A stretch of DNA of 64,000 nt from Flaccisagitta enflata (lineage: Eukaryota; Chaetognatha; Sagittoidea; Aphragmophora), in NCBI GenBank assembly GCA_965153355.1, contig OZ231127.1, positions 50,034,001-50,098,000 on the forward strand, in the 5' to 3' direction. Both the position numbers and the translations under genes were made by a program. Below the pieces are notes generated by a model, which saw only the letters and a program-made list of their open reading frames with translations, made no database searches and was not told the DNA's origin. Below are positions 35,569-52,400 of this stretch, one piece after another (the stretch's first letter is position 1; every line of letters starts with the position of its first letter).

Positions 35569-35881
35569 CGGGGGTGTATATAATTGAGTGGCTATTGATT
35601 TTTCCCCCCTGCCTTTGATTTTCTTCCCCGCGATGCATCGCATTGCGTTACCAAATCTATGACTTTTTTCCCAATAAAGCAATAAAACAGTGCATTTAAG
35701 GTTTAAATAGTGTTAATTTGTGTTTTACTAATCAAGTTTCATAATTTGGTACTGCCAAAAGTTATATTTTCCCAAATTTTCTTTTTTTCTCTTTTTTCCC
35801 CTTCCTTTCCCTTCCCCATCTCCAAACCCTTTGATTTTTTCCCCGCCGGGGGGGGGGGGAACTCAATTATATACAGGCCTG
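35569..35881. mobile_element. hAT-like MITE (copy 2 of 2)
   Basis: CGGGGGTGTATATAATTGAG at the left, CTCAATTATATACAGGCCTG at the right, exact 8-bp duplication AAAAGATA at 35561-35568 and 35882-35889. Length 313 bp. Confidence 0.9.
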
Positions 35882-35958
35882 AAAAGATAAGCTAAGCACC
35901 AGAGGCAATGTTGCAAAAAACCATACCCTTAGAGGTAAGAATCTCTCTGTGTTTCTTG

Positions 35959-35962
<4 letters not shown>

Positions 35963-36034
<72 letters not shown>
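35963..36034. repeat. (CT)n microsatellite
   Basis: Pure run of about 36 units. Confidence 0.97.
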
Positions 36035-36041
<7 letters not shown>

Positions 36042-36381
36042 ATGAGAATTAGGGCAGAGACGCCAGTGACTCGTGAGGTTGGCGCCCTCGCGGTCGTCCC
36101 ACAGTCACACTCTTACCGTTCCGCCAACATGTGCAACTCAAAGCAAATAAATGCGCCAAATGGAAAAAGATTGAGTTATGTGGAAGATGGTGAGAGGAGT
36201 TTGAGTCAGGAGGGGGGGGGGAGGGATGGGCGAGGGGCTGGGGCGAGGAAAAGCTGGAGGAAGGCTTAGGAATGCAGCAGGAGAAAATTGAGCGCTGAGT
36301 CGTTGGATTGTATTTCATTGGCGCCATGCATTTGTCTGTTTCGTTCTTGGTCTGTTTCCCTGTCTCTCTCAGTTTGTACGA

Positions 36382-36858
36382 TTTTTAGTCGCGTGCTACG
36401 CGACTCTACACCCCGCTTTGTCGGTCGGTCGGTCGGTCGGTCGGTCGGTCGGTCGGTCGGTCGGTCGGTAGGTCGGTCGGTTGGTCAGTCGTCGATTGGT
36501 TGGTCGGTCGGTTGGTCGGTCGGTCGGTCGGTCGGTCGGTCGGTCGGTCGGTCGGTCCCCTATTTACTTTTTCGGCATTTTTAAACTTTTTGGGCCACAG
36601 CTCCTTCCCAAATGCCATTATAAGTCATTCTAAGTCATTTTAAGTAATTTTAAGTCATTCTAAGCCATTTAAAGTCATATCAAGTCATATTAAGTCACTA
36701 AAGTCAATAAGGTCAATAAGGTCAATATGGTCATTAAAGTCATTTTTAGTCATTTTAAGTCATTTCAGGTCACCATGAGTCATTTAAACTCAATTTACTA
36801 GTAAGTCCTCTTAAGCTATTTATGTCCTGCGCGCGACTTATAGGGGTCGGCCTTGTTT
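36382..36858 (-). mobile_element. long F1 copy with (GGTC)n and AAGTCATTTT arrays
   Basis: TTTTTAGTCGCGTGCTACGC at its 3' end, a GGTC run of about 33 units (36420-36557), an AAGTCATTTT array (36622-36780), then GCGCGACTTATAGGGGTCGG and CCTTGTT at its 5' end. Shows both expandable modules in one copy. Confidence 0.9.
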
Positions 36859-37048
36859 TTCTCACCAAGACACAACCGCCTTAGAACTGAGCTTGAGGTA
36901 ATCAGGAACAATATCCCTCACTAATGATAGAGGGAAATCCGCAAACGGGTTTAATGATAAATACAAAACAAAAAACAAACAAGATTTAACAAACGCCTAA
37001 GATACATTGGACAGCGACAGTTATGCGAGGACTACAGGGACAAGTAAA

Positions 37049-37243
37049 CAAGGTTTACAATATCGTCGCAGACGGAAAGTAGGGGCGAAAAGGTGCGTTT
37101 TTACACTGATCGACTCATTTTGGACCTACGGACAGATGGCGTCCTTAAGAGTCACGAGTCCGCGACTGAAAATAAACACACTGACGGACCAACGTACTAA
37201 CGGACCAAAATGTGGCTTACAGAGTCGCATGTCCGCGGCTAGA
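37049..37243 (+). mobile_element. degraded F1 copy or copies
   Basis: AAACAAGGTTTACAATATCG, GTCGCAGACGG and a first GAGTCCGCGACTGAAAA end, then a second end GAGTCGCATGTCCGCGGCTA at 37222-37241, immediately downstream of the phosphonatase stop. Confidence 0.7.
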
Positions 37244-37250
37244 AAAAGTT

Positions 37251-41903
<4,653 letters not shown>

Positions 41904-42154
41904 ATCGGAGTATTTAAAGAGTTTTTTTTTCTTTGTTTCCCTGAGGTCGTGTTTGACTAGTATCGAGTTTCAAGTCCTAGAACTGAGTAGAAGAAAATGT
42001 TTGTTCAGGCCCGAGAGATCGAGTGAGAGCAGTGAAGCTGAACCAAGAATACATGAAGAGAGAGAGAGAGAAAACTGACAGTTCGGTCGTTAACCACAAA
42101 TTTATTTCCATTTTCGGAAATTAGCTGATGTTAAGGAGAAAGAACGCGAGGATT

Positions 42155-42182
42155 AATTGTGTTCCACGATAGTGGAACACTT
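42155..42182. other. perfect small hairpin
   Basis: GTGTTCCACGATAGTGGAACAC at 42160-42181 forms an inverted repeat just before the 30-bp minisatellite. Confidence 0.6.
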
Positions 42183-42194
42183 TATTTTCATAAT

Positions 42195-43795
42195 TTTCTC
42201 CGTCTCTCCGTCCGTCACACATCCTAGAATTCTCCGGTGTCCGTCACACAACCCATTTTTCTCCGTATGTCCATCACACAATCCATTTTTCTCCGTATGT
42301 CCGTCACACAACCCAGTTTTCTCTGAATGTTCGTCACACAACCCAGTTTTCTACGAATGTCCGTCACACATCCTAGAATTCTCTAGTGTCCGTCACACCA
42401 CCCAGTTTTCTCTGAATGTCCGTCACACAACCCAGTTTTCTCCAAATGTCCGTCACACATCCTGGAATTCTCCAGTGTCCGTCACACGACCCAGTTTTCT
42501 CCGAATGTCCGTCACACAACCCAGTTTTCTCCGAATGTCCGTCACACAACCCAATTTTCTCCGAATGTCCATCACACATCCTAGAATTCTCGAGTGTCTG
42601 TCACACAACCCAGTTTTTTCCAAATGTCTGTCACACTACCCAGTTTTCTCCGAATGTCCATCACACAACCCAGTTTTCTCCGAATGTCCGTCTTACAACC
42701 CAGTTTTTTTCGAATGTCCGTCACACCACCCAGTTTTCTCCGAATGTCCGTCACACAACCCAGTTTTCTCCAAATGTCCGTCACACCACCCAGTTTTCTC
42801 CGAATGTCCGTCACACAACCCAGTTTTCTCCAAATGTCCGTCACACCACCCAGTTTTCTCCGAGTGTCCATCACACAACCCAGTTTTCTCCGAATGTCCG
42901 TCACACAACCCAGTTTTTGCCGAATGTCCAACACACAACCCAGTTTTCTCCAAATGTCCATCACGCATCCTAGAATACTCCAGTGTCCGTCACACAACCC
43001 AGTTTTCACCGAATGTCCGTCATACAACCCAGTTTTCTCCAAATGTCCATCACACAACCCAGTTTTCTCCAAATGTCCGTCACACTACCCGGTGTTCTCC
43101 GAATGTCTGTCCCACCACCCAGTTTTCTCCAAATGTCGGTCACACCACCCTATTTATTTCAAATGTCCGTCACACCACCCAGTTTGCTCCTAATGTCTGT
43201 CACACCACCCAGTTTTTTTCCAAATGTCCGTCACACTACCCAGTTTTCTCCGAATGTCCGTCACTCTACCCAGTTTTCTCTGAATGTCCGTCACACCACC
43301 CAGTTATCTCCAAATGTCCACCACAACACCCAGTTTTCTCTGTATGTCCATCACACCACTCAGTTTTTTCCGAATGTCCATCACCCCACCCAGTTTTCTC
43401 CGAATGTCCGTCACAACACCCAGTTTAGAATGTTCGTCACACCACCCAGTTTTCTCCGAATGTCTGTCACACCACCCAGTTTTCTCCGAATATCCGTCAC
43501 ACCGCCCAGTTTTCTCTGAACGTCCATCACACCACCCAGTTTTTTCTGAATGTCTGTCACATCATCCTGTTTTCTCTGATAGTCCGTCACACCACCGTTT
43601 TCTCCAAGTGTCTGTCACACCACCCTGTTTTCTCTGAATGTCCATCACACCACCCAGTTTTCTCCCAATATCCGTCACACTACCCAGTTTTCTCAAAATG
43701 TCCGTCACACTACCCAGTTTTTTCCAAATGACTGTCACACTACCTTGTTTTCTCCAAATGTCCATCACACCACCCAGTTTCACCCAGTCAAATTC
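42195..43795. repeat. 30-bp minisatellite, about 53 units
   Basis: Unit contains GTCACACAACCCAGTTTTC then TCCGAATGTC. The length is a multiple of three and the unit has no stop, so up to 423 codons stay open on the plus strand and long frames exist on the minus strand. Variant units with CATCCTAGAATTCTC alternate in the first third, giving a partial higher-order pattern. Confidence 0.97.
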
Positions 43796-43799
43796 ATAA

Positions 43800-44005
43800 G
43801 GCAATGAGGCCGCTCGCAGGTGGCAGTAGGACTGCCTACAGGTGGCAGTGAGACTACCCTCAGGCAGCAGTAGGACCACCCATAGGCGGCAGTGGGACCA
43901 TCCACAGGCGGCAAAAGGACCGCCCACAGGCGGCAGTTGGACTGCCTACAGGCGATAGTAAGGTTGCCAACAGGTGGTGGTTAGGCCGCCCACAGGCGGC
44001 CATTA
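43800..44005. repeat. hairpin minisatellite, about 24-bp unit
   Basis: About eight units built on GGACCGCCCACAGGCGGCAG. Each unit contains an inverted repeat CCGCC..GGCGG. Confidence 0.9.
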
Positions 44006-44840
44006 TTCACAACACAGATTTGTCCAGTCATAAGTATTAGAAATTTTTTTTTAATTATTGCATTTCTTTTTCATGCCCAATCAAGTTTTCGTGGAATACA
44101 TTATGGCGAGCGCCACTTGTTTAAGCACCTATTCACATTTTCAAGTTTAGTTGTTATTGATAATCTGTGTGAAATATGAATTGGTATTGAAATTGAAATT
44201 TAAAAAAAAAAACTCGCGAGATATTTTATACTTGTAGGTTAATGATGAAATCACTGGAGCGAAGTTCAAGGGACTGAGCAAAATTATGCCTTATTGTGAA
44301 GCGGCTTTATTGTCGATATACCGTAGAGATATACCATACAAAATCTTTCATGCAGACAGTGGATTGTATGCTTTACACTGTACAGACGGGCATGCCTTCT
44401 TAGCGGGTGCGCTCTAGAAATGCTCCGCTTAATCTGATTCTGTCAAATGAAAAAGGTCTTGGAATTTTGCCAGAAATAACTTTTAATTTGAATAACACCT
44501 GATTTGTTTTTAATACAGTCATTCTCCAAGTTTTAACTTGATTTTGAAAGACGAAAAATCTAATCTTTATTTCGATGAGTACGAAGGTCAAGATAAAAGA
44601 AAGAAACGAACACGGGTTTAAAACTCAAGCTCTTCCCGAGTAGATGCGATTACGTAGCTCTTTTTCATTCAGGACTATCATATAGCAAATGTAAGTATAG
44701 GATTAGCAGACCCTCCCCTACCTTTTAAGTGCATACATTTGACTTGCCCGTCGACTGGTCCGCCGGTCGGTCGGACGTCCGTGTCGTTTTTTCGGGATCT
44801 TCGAATTTTTTGCATGCTTGCATAATTAGTTTACTAACTT
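44006..44840. other. no gene recognised
   Basis: AT-rich. Bases 44745-44795 hold a GTCGGTCGG / GTCCGTGTCG string like an F1 middle, without ends. Confidence 0.4.
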
Positions 44841-44844
44841 ACTA

Positions 44845-45817
44845 ACTATGGCAAAAAAAAAAACCGAACAACTTTTGAGAGAGCAAAAAAGTATGAAGAT
44901 GTTGACCAATTTGCATAAAATTTACAGTGAATGATAACCATTATATGGACAATGTCTGGTTAAAATTTCATCAAAATCCGTTGAAAACTTTAGCCGTTAT
45001 CACGTTTTTACTGAAGTTACCTCTTTTTTGGACTGCCAGAGATGACGTTTATCCTAAATCAAAATATTACCATTTTTAGTAAAATTGGCATTGTGCAAAA
45101 AGTTTTGGGAGTTTTGTCATGATTTTTGAACTGTAGTCTGATAGTAATATTTACTAATACTAGGCAAAATTTGCATCTACTCAGGTAAAGTCTAGTGGGG
45201 TAGATATTGGTTGATTGTAAGCTTGCTCAGGATAAGAAATATTCTGCTACCTGTTAAAATATTTTTGCAATTTGGGGGACTAAAAATGCTTCAATCTTCA
45301 CAAAAATTTTACTGGACATGAATCATATGTACAAAAGTTACCAGTTAAAAAATCATGATAATTGGTAAAAAACTCTGGCCTTAGCATCGATTTATATTTC
45401 AGGTTTCATCTTCATTTACTTCATTCTAAAAACCACAAAAAAGTTTTAGAAAACTTGCTGTTTCTGCTAAAATAATTGGAGTTTTGTAATGAAATTTTTA
45501 TCACAGCCTGCTAACACTGTTGTTTACTTCCACTTAAAATTTCATCAAAATCGGACTAGATTTAGTATGGTTTTTTCAAGTTTGTTTATTGATTCTTAGT
45601 AAATTCTTATGTGTGTACATTGAATTTCTGATCTTTTGACAAGCACTTTTAAAAAATATATAATTCTCAAACTATTTAGAGCAGGTCATTGATTTTTTCA
45701 GTGATGCTTAATGATACTGAAAAGTAACTTCAGTAAAAATTTCAGCACACTGGGTGAATTTTCAAAGGATTTATGAGCAATAGAAGTAACTGTTCGGTTT
45801 TTTTTTTTTGCCATAGT
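44845..45817. mobile_element. TA-flanked inverted-repeat element
   Basis: ACTATGGCAAAAAAAAAAACC at the left matches the inverted right end GGTTTTTTTTTTTTGCCATAGT, continuing through GAACA. TA flanks both ends. The interior has many AAATTTCATCAAAATC-like strings and no ORF. Confidence 0.75.
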
Positions 45818-45819
45818 TA

Positions 45820-46444
45820 TCCACACACCAAAAACAAGGGGACGCATACTTGGCTACTAGCCTTTCTGGATCTGCAAGGAAGTCTTCGTACGGAGAGTTC
45901 ATTTGCATAATGCAGACAAAATACCTTGCAATTTAAATAAAAAAAAGTAAGGCTTAGATATCATCTATTTTGTTGCCCATATATTTAGCCCTTGTAAAGC
46001 GATAAGAGAAGACCTCATTTCATACTCTTGATAAAGATTCCATCTTTTCGAATATGATTCATGATCGCCTTGGATATAATTTGTAGATTTTTATTAAAAC
46101 AAATGACATTCACATAAACTATTGAGGTTGTTATCATTACTTTATTCATGCTCTGTAATTGTAAAAGGTTCGAAATACGATGCAGGCTGAATAGGAAACC
46201 ACGATGTGTATACGCGGATTGGACTGTGGAGTCTTGAATGCGCAGCGAGGCGGGGCCAGGAGTATACCGCTGAGCAGTCTAGCCGTACTGATCAATGACA
46301 GGGATAGTCAGGTATTACGTAATTAAGCCTCCGACTTTGCATTTCGGCAATTTCTTACTATCAACCATTCTGCGATGGCAAGTCGGACATTTTCGACGGG
46401 CGATTCGAAGGGTGGACGCCTGATCTTCAACAAAAACAAAATCA
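45820..46444. other. no gene recognised
   Basis: 46170-46320 is a CpG-richer patch with GCAGCGAGGCGGGGCC. No repeat family identified. Confidence 0.35.
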
Positions 46445-46659
46445 TTTTTAGTCGCGTGCTACGCGACTCTACACCCTGCTTTGTCGGTTCGTCCGTCGGT
46501 CCGTCCGTTGGTCCGTCCGTCGGTCGGTCCGTCCGTCACACATTACTTTTTTTGTTTTTTTTTTGCGGTCTCTGGCCTCACTGCTCCTGCCCAAACGATG
46601 CATTGACCTCAATTACGGCCCCTGCACGCGACTGGGGTAGCCGTGTATCCGGCCTTGTT
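46445..46659 (-). mobile_element. F1 copy (full length)
   Basis: TTTTTAGTCGCGTGCTACGC, CTCTACACCCTGCTTTGTC, GTCCGTCCGTCGG block, CTCACTGCTCCTGCCCA, CACGCGACTGGGGTAGCC and TATCCGGCCTTGTT. A partial second copy follows at 46672-46740. Confidence 0.9.
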
Positions 46660-46935
46660 CCCTTCCTTTTTAGGTGCGACAAAGCACCTCTATAACTGGC
46701 TGTGTCCATTGGTCGGTCGGTCGGTTGGTTGGTTGATAACGCATTCGTTCGAAGATCCACACTTCGCACGTTATTGGCTTACTTGGCCTTGTTCTCCCTC
46801 AGCGTTCCTTTATCTGTGCAAGGCGTTGTCTCTATTTCTACATCACTCAACTTCATCTCCGGTACACGAACACAATCGCGCAGATTTCTTTCCTTCTCCA
46901 GACTTTCAATCTATTTTCGAGACTCTTTCTCTTAG

Positions 46936-47060
<125 letters not shown>

Positions 47061-47177
47061 TTCATTCCCTCTGTCCGTCCTGTCAGTGATTTCTCCCATT
47101 CAACCGTTTCCGCGTGCCACTCAATTTCCGCCTTTGGTACGTCTGTCTGCTGGTGCTTCCTTGTAAGGGACTCTCTG

Positions 47178-47185
47178 TCAGAGAG

Positions 47186-47283
<98 letters not shown>

Positions 47284-47289
47284 AAGATA

Positions 47290-47341
<52 letters not shown>

Positions 47342-47364
47342 GAGAAAGAAAGAGAAAGAAAGAT

Positions 47365-47459
<95 letters not shown>

Positions 47460-47508
47460 GAGAAAGAAAGAGAGAAAGAAAGAGAGAAAGAAAGAAAGAA
47501 AGAAACAG

Positions 47509-47539
<31 letters not shown>

Positions 47540-47540
47540 G

Positions 47541-47606
<66 letters not shown>
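47178..47606. repeat. (GA)n plus (GAAA)n compound microsatellite
   Basis: GA to about 47279, then GAAA with GAGAAAG and GATAGAAA interruptions. Ends at a poly-T block. Confidence 0.97.
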
Positions 47607-47989
47607 GACCCAATCATTTTTTTTTTCACGCGTGTGCGCTCTCGCTCGCTTTCAATCCTATTTTCTCATTTCTTTCCTTTCTATCTTTTTTCTCTTTCCA
47701 ATTCCCTCTTTTTTCCTTCTTTGCCTCTCTTTTGTTCCGTGATATCGATCAAAATCTCATTATTTGTTTCTTGAATCCTCCTTGGGAATTCTTTCTTCTT
47801 ATTATTTGCCTTCTTAGTCCCTGAGCAGCGTCGAGGCGCCCGATAATTGATGGATATCATGCGCGCAATCTCCCGTCACTCTCACTTTCGTTTTCTTATC
47901 ATCATCCTCCTTACCAGCTTCTTCATCACCCTCCCACGCTTTCTCTTCTTCCTCCTCATCTTACCAGGCGTAATTGTTGCGTCGACATC

Positions 47990-48025
47990 AATATCATTAT
48001 CATCATTATCATTATCATTATCATT

Positions 48026-48102
<77 letters not shown>

Positions 48103-48103
48103 T

Positions 48104-48169
<66 letters not shown>

Positions 48170-48267
48170 AGCAGCAGTAGCATTCGCGGCAGCAGCTGTA
48201 GCATCCGAAGCAGTAACAACAGTATCTGCAGCATTAACAGCAACAGCATCATTAGCATCATCATCAC

Positions 48268-48341
<74 letters not shown>

Positions 48342-48470
48342 ACATCATCATTATCATTATCATCATCATCATCATTATCAGCAGCAGCAGTAGCATATGC
48401 AGCAGTAACAACAGCATCTGCAACATAAACAGCATGATTAGCATCATCATCATCATCGTTAGCATCATCG

Positions 48471-48550
<80 letters not shown>

Positions 48551-48650
48551 AGCAGCAGTAGCATCCGCAGCAGTAACAACAGCATCCGCAGCATTAACAG
48601 CAACATCATCATCATCGTCATCATCATCATCATCATCATCAATTCATCCT
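47990..48650. repeat. (CAT)n with repeated GCAGCAGTAGCAT spacer blocks
   Basis: Three CAT runs are each followed by a block with GCAGCAGCAGTAGCAT, CAGTAACAACAG and GCATTAACAG. The block recurs at about 48160, 48380 and 48540, so run plus spacer is duplicated as a higher-order unit. Confidence 0.9.
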
Positions 48651-48669
48651 CCTCATCCTCATCGTCTTG

Positions 48670-50124
48670 ATCGAATCAAGTAGATTTCCACTTGAAAGGT
48701 GACGTCAATTTCGATGATCCTTCAAACACAAACTTAACACAACACTGCAATCCAAAAAATGTAAGATCATAATCTTGTAAATTATCGGTATGAATTGACA
48801 ATAGACCAAACGGTTAAAAGCACAATATTGTTGTAGTTACCACCTAGAGCATAAGTCTTCGTTCGCCTATAAACATGAATAGCCCTACATTGATCAATGA
48901 TAAGTAGGCAAAATCGGAGAGATCTGGAATCAGCTATAAAAAAAATCTTTCATTAGAGTCCGATCCCATCCCAGTAGCTCTAAACATTTAGAAATGGGAG
49001 CAACTTAGATATTGCATGTCAATTTTTGACTGTTGGGAAACGAATTGAGGATTTTATTTTCTGCGTCATCTATCTTGCCTTACACTTGTTTTTCTGGACA
49101 TGACGAAATCTACTGAACCTACGCCACTGGCTGAAAAAAATTCTAGGGCTACTAGCCTACTATTGCAATTCACCAAGACTTTTGCCCCTAAAGAATTTCT
49201 GGATCTAGAACACATAAGTAATAACCCACAGCAATTAAGGAACTGATATTAAATCGCACATGGTGTCAAGGGACAAGGTCTGAAAAAAATACCGTTTATA
49301 GCCATACAAATCGTTCCATGACCCATAGAAGCAGGCGTTGCCATGGCAGAATGTCAGATGAACAATTTCAACCATAATATGAAATGACTTGTCCATAGTT
49401 TATGATAAAATGAGTTTTTAGCCCAGGTCAACGAAGACTTTTGCTCTAGGTAAAACGCATGCTTCCTTTCTCAAGCAAGGAGTTGTAACCCACACGCACC
49501 TTGGCGCATCCCTAAGTCTCAACGTATCTCTCGGTATATGTATCTCGATAAGATACAAAGATACAAAGTACGCACGCTCGTTTTGTCTTTCAACTCTCGA
49601 CCGGACGCGGACTAGACTCTCCATACGTAGTTCTCTTGCCCCAGCGCTTTTGCCTATGACTACAGCAAACGCACGTTTGTGTGTACATTCGCAATATCGT
49701 GCTATTGCGTGTGCACGCCTTTTAGAAAGTGTGCAGTTGTGTGGGTGTATGTGTTCACTCGTGTGAGCGTGCGCGCCTGTGAGAGCGTGCGCACGCTTGT
49801 CAGTGCGCGTGCTTGTGTGCGTTTAGATGTGCGCGCTTGTACGAGTGTGTGCGCTTGCATGAGTGTGCGCGCTCATGCGCAAGAGCCCCCTGGTTCCCGT
49901 CCGACAGAGGGAAAAAGTGAAGATGAGGCCATTCGCGGTTAATATACCCGCCTTGGACCGTCCATTTAGAAGGTAAATGGTATGCTCCGCGCAACCGCTC
50001 TGTCTGCGTCTTACTGTACCCCTGTGTCACTATCTCTGACTTTTTCTGTCTCTAACTGTCTGATATTTGTCTTTGTCATTGTCTGTATATTACTCTTGTC
50101 TGTCTCCCTGTCTGTCTGTCTGTC
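48670..50124. other. no gene recognised; GTGTGCGCG-rich patch
   Basis: 49680-49890 is a degenerate GTGTGCGTGTG/GCGCGC stretch. The rest shows no motif. Confidence 0.4.
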
Positions 50125-50126
50125 TA

Positions 50127-50565
50127 CAGTACCATAGGAGCAATGAGAACCTCAGATGGACGGTCATTTCCTGCTTCACTATTCTAATGAAGTAGCTTCA
50201 ATTATGGTTTTTCTGAAAGCTGATGAGCAAGAGCTTTGAGTGAATATAGTTTTATTCCTCTAGCTCTAACTGTTGACCAAAAAGAAAAAAAGTGCAGCAT
50301 CACTCGGGATTTGAACCTGTGACACTGAAGAGATAGATATCAACATTCTCCAGATAACCACTCTATCAACAGAGCTATTGCGCCTCATGCATTTTAGAGT
50401 TATCAATTGCAGCTTGTGTTATGAATCACTCGGTTTGGAATTTTGTGTTCACTCAATACCTTGGACCATCAGCTTTCAGAAAAACCAAAGCTTTAGGTTC
50501 TTCCTTTAAACAGTGAGAATATAGAGGGCCCTCTTTCTACTGCTCTTATTGCTCCCATCGTACTG
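50127..50565. mobile_element. TA-flanked MITE with tRNA-like core
   Basis: CAGTACCATAGGAGCAATGAG at the left and inverted CAGTACGATGGGAGCAATAAG at the right, TA at both edges (50125-50126, 50566-50567). Inner arms also pair through TTTCTGAAAGCTGATG and GAGTGAA. A tRNA-like sequence occupies the loop. Confidence 0.8.
50296..50387 (-). pseudogene. tRNA-like sequence (pseudogene or SINE head)
   Basis: The minus strand reads TAGCTCTGTTGATAGAGTGG (box A and D arm) and 50-60 bases later ACAGGTTCAAATCCCGA (T arm and box B). The acceptor stem does not pair and the anticodon arm is irregular, so a functional tRNA is unlikely. Confidence 0.6.
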
Positions 50566-50629
50566 TATCTGTCACTGTGTCTTTCCCCTCTCTTAGTATC
50601 TCTCTTTGTCTTTCTCGGTCTGTCTGTGT

Positions 50630-50644
50630 CTGTGTCTGTCTTTC

Positions 50645-50693
<49 letters not shown>

Positions 50694-50694
50694 G

Positions 50695-50744
<50 letters not shown>
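50630..50744. repeat. (TCTG)n plus (CT)n microsatellite
   Basis: TCTG run to about 50700, then CT. Confidence 0.97.
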
Positions 50745-50746
<2 letters not shown>

Positions 50747-51323
50747 GTTCAATGTGCGTGTCCCCAAAACGTACTGCGATATTACGTTCTTTGCGCTCCT
50801 ATGGTCCTCACAAGCAAAGAACCTCATTTGAAAGCAGTTGCATGCTATGAATTTCGTAAAGCCGTTTTTGGTCTCGGCTATACAGTAGGAACTTATGAAG
50901 TTCAGTTTGTGGGATGAACCAAGGAGGAAAAAAGTTGACTGATTTTTTTAACAAGCCAAATGAGTATAATGATATAAAGAAAAATGAATATTTGATACTT
51001 TTTTGCAACTGGTATCACGTTGGAACAGTCGTAAGACTAGGTATGTCTCTTTTTTTCGATGAAAAAAATCTCAATTTTCATTAAGTAAAGATATATGCGA
51101 TGAAAAATGCTTTCACGCTTGCAAAAAGGCCTGTTCGCTGCTGTTCGTCACACAACTTAAAGTTTCGACAACACTGATTTCAAATCTGCTTTCAGATTTT
51201 ATTTAAATTCATCCTGAGTAACGCTATAGTCATTGGAAGACGCAGTCTCCTTTGTTAAGACTTAAAAAAACACTAGCTTAGTAGGAACTTCTGCACGGCA
51301 GTTTGTGGAGTGATAAGTAGAGA

Positions 51324-51513
51324 AACAAGGCCGGATACACGGCTAGCGAAGTCGCGTGCGGGTGGGCAGGGGCTGTATTTGAGGTCACTAGACCATATGG
51401 GCAGGAGCAGTGAGGTTGAAGAAAAAAAATCATAAAAAAGTAAAACATGACCGAGCAACCGACCGACGGATGGGTGGACAAAGCGAGTTGTAGAGTTGCA
51501 TGCACGCGACTAA
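51324..51513 (+). mobile_element. F1 copy (full length)
   Basis: AACAAGGCCGGATACACGGC, AGTCGCGTGCGGGTGGGCAG, TGGGCAGGAGCAGTGAGG, CCGACCGACGG block, and GAGTTGCATGCACGCGACTA followed by A run. Confidence 0.9.
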
Positions 51514-51843
51514 AAAAAATGACTGTTTTTTTAAACCAGCAAAGTGAATATGAAAATATGATTAAAGAATGATAAATCAATCATTTTGCTTGTCTGGTAT
51601 TACATAGAAAGGGCCCCTTGAGTCAGAGAGTCATTTTTTAGTGAGTGAAAATAACTGAGGTTTACAGAAATAAGACTTGCTGTGAAATAAGATGCTTTTA
51701 CGCTTGTAATTAGGCCTGTACGCAGCTGTACATAAAAGAACATATAGTTTCGACCATGCTGTTTCTAAATCTGGTTTTATTTTTTTTTTTTTTTTGATTT
51801 CTACGAGGCAACGCAGTTTCAATAAAAAGACAAAGCATCTCTT

Positions 51844-51986
51844 AACAAGGCCAGATACACGGCCAATACCAGTTGCGGACGGGTGGGCAGGGGCGGAAAT
51901 GCGCGTTTTCCGACTTTTCGACTCGTGTCAACGGACGGACCGACGGACGGACAAAGCCTCTTATAGAGTTGCGTGTCCTGCAACTA
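51844..51986 (+). mobile_element. F1 copy (GTTGCGGAC subtype)
   Basis: AACAAGGCCAGATACACGGC, AGTTGCGGACGGGTGGGCAG, GGACGGACCGACGG block, and GAGTTGCGTGTCCTGCAACT. Close to 37749-37906, so the subtype is distinct. Confidence 0.9.
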
Positions 51987-52087
51987 AAAAGTGCTAAGTT
52001 GCTAACCAAAACAGCATCATGGAACTTGCGCCTAAAACGCAAATTAACAGCACGTTGTTCGTAAATTTTCACTATCTCCGATTTTAG

Positions 52088-52400
52088 ATTTTTAGTCGCG
52101 TGTACACGACCCTATAACCCGGTTGGTCCATCCGTCGGTTGGTCGGTAACACTGCTTTTTTGGTGTTTATGGGCGTTTTTCGCATTACTGCTCCTGCCAA
52201 AATGCTTGGTTAGCCTTTTCAGTTGTGTGCACGCGACTATGACCCACTCTGTCCGTCGGTCCATCGGTCCGTGATGCCTAACTTTTTCTGATGTTTGACG
52301 TCATTTTTAGTCATTTTAAGTCATTTAAAGTTATTTTAAGTCAATTTACATTTTGTCTCTTGGTCTTTTTGTCTTTCAGTCTTATCGTCTTTTGTCAAAT
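52088..52400 (-). mobile_element. two partial F1 copies in series
   Basis: TTTTTAGTCGCGTGTACACG at 52090, CATTACTGCTCCTGCC, then a second GTTGTGTGCACGCGACTATG end at 52221 with CGTCGGTCC and AAGTCATTTAAAG units. Confidence 0.75.

Noticed and set aside
36382-36618. Arg/Ser/Val-rich repeat protein from GGTC repeats
   Set aside because: The (GGTC)n block inside F1 has a 4-bp period and gives open frames on both strands.
42157-43428. 423-codon open frame
   Set aside because: It is one of several open frames through a stop-free 30-bp minisatellite; other plus and minus frames are equally open.
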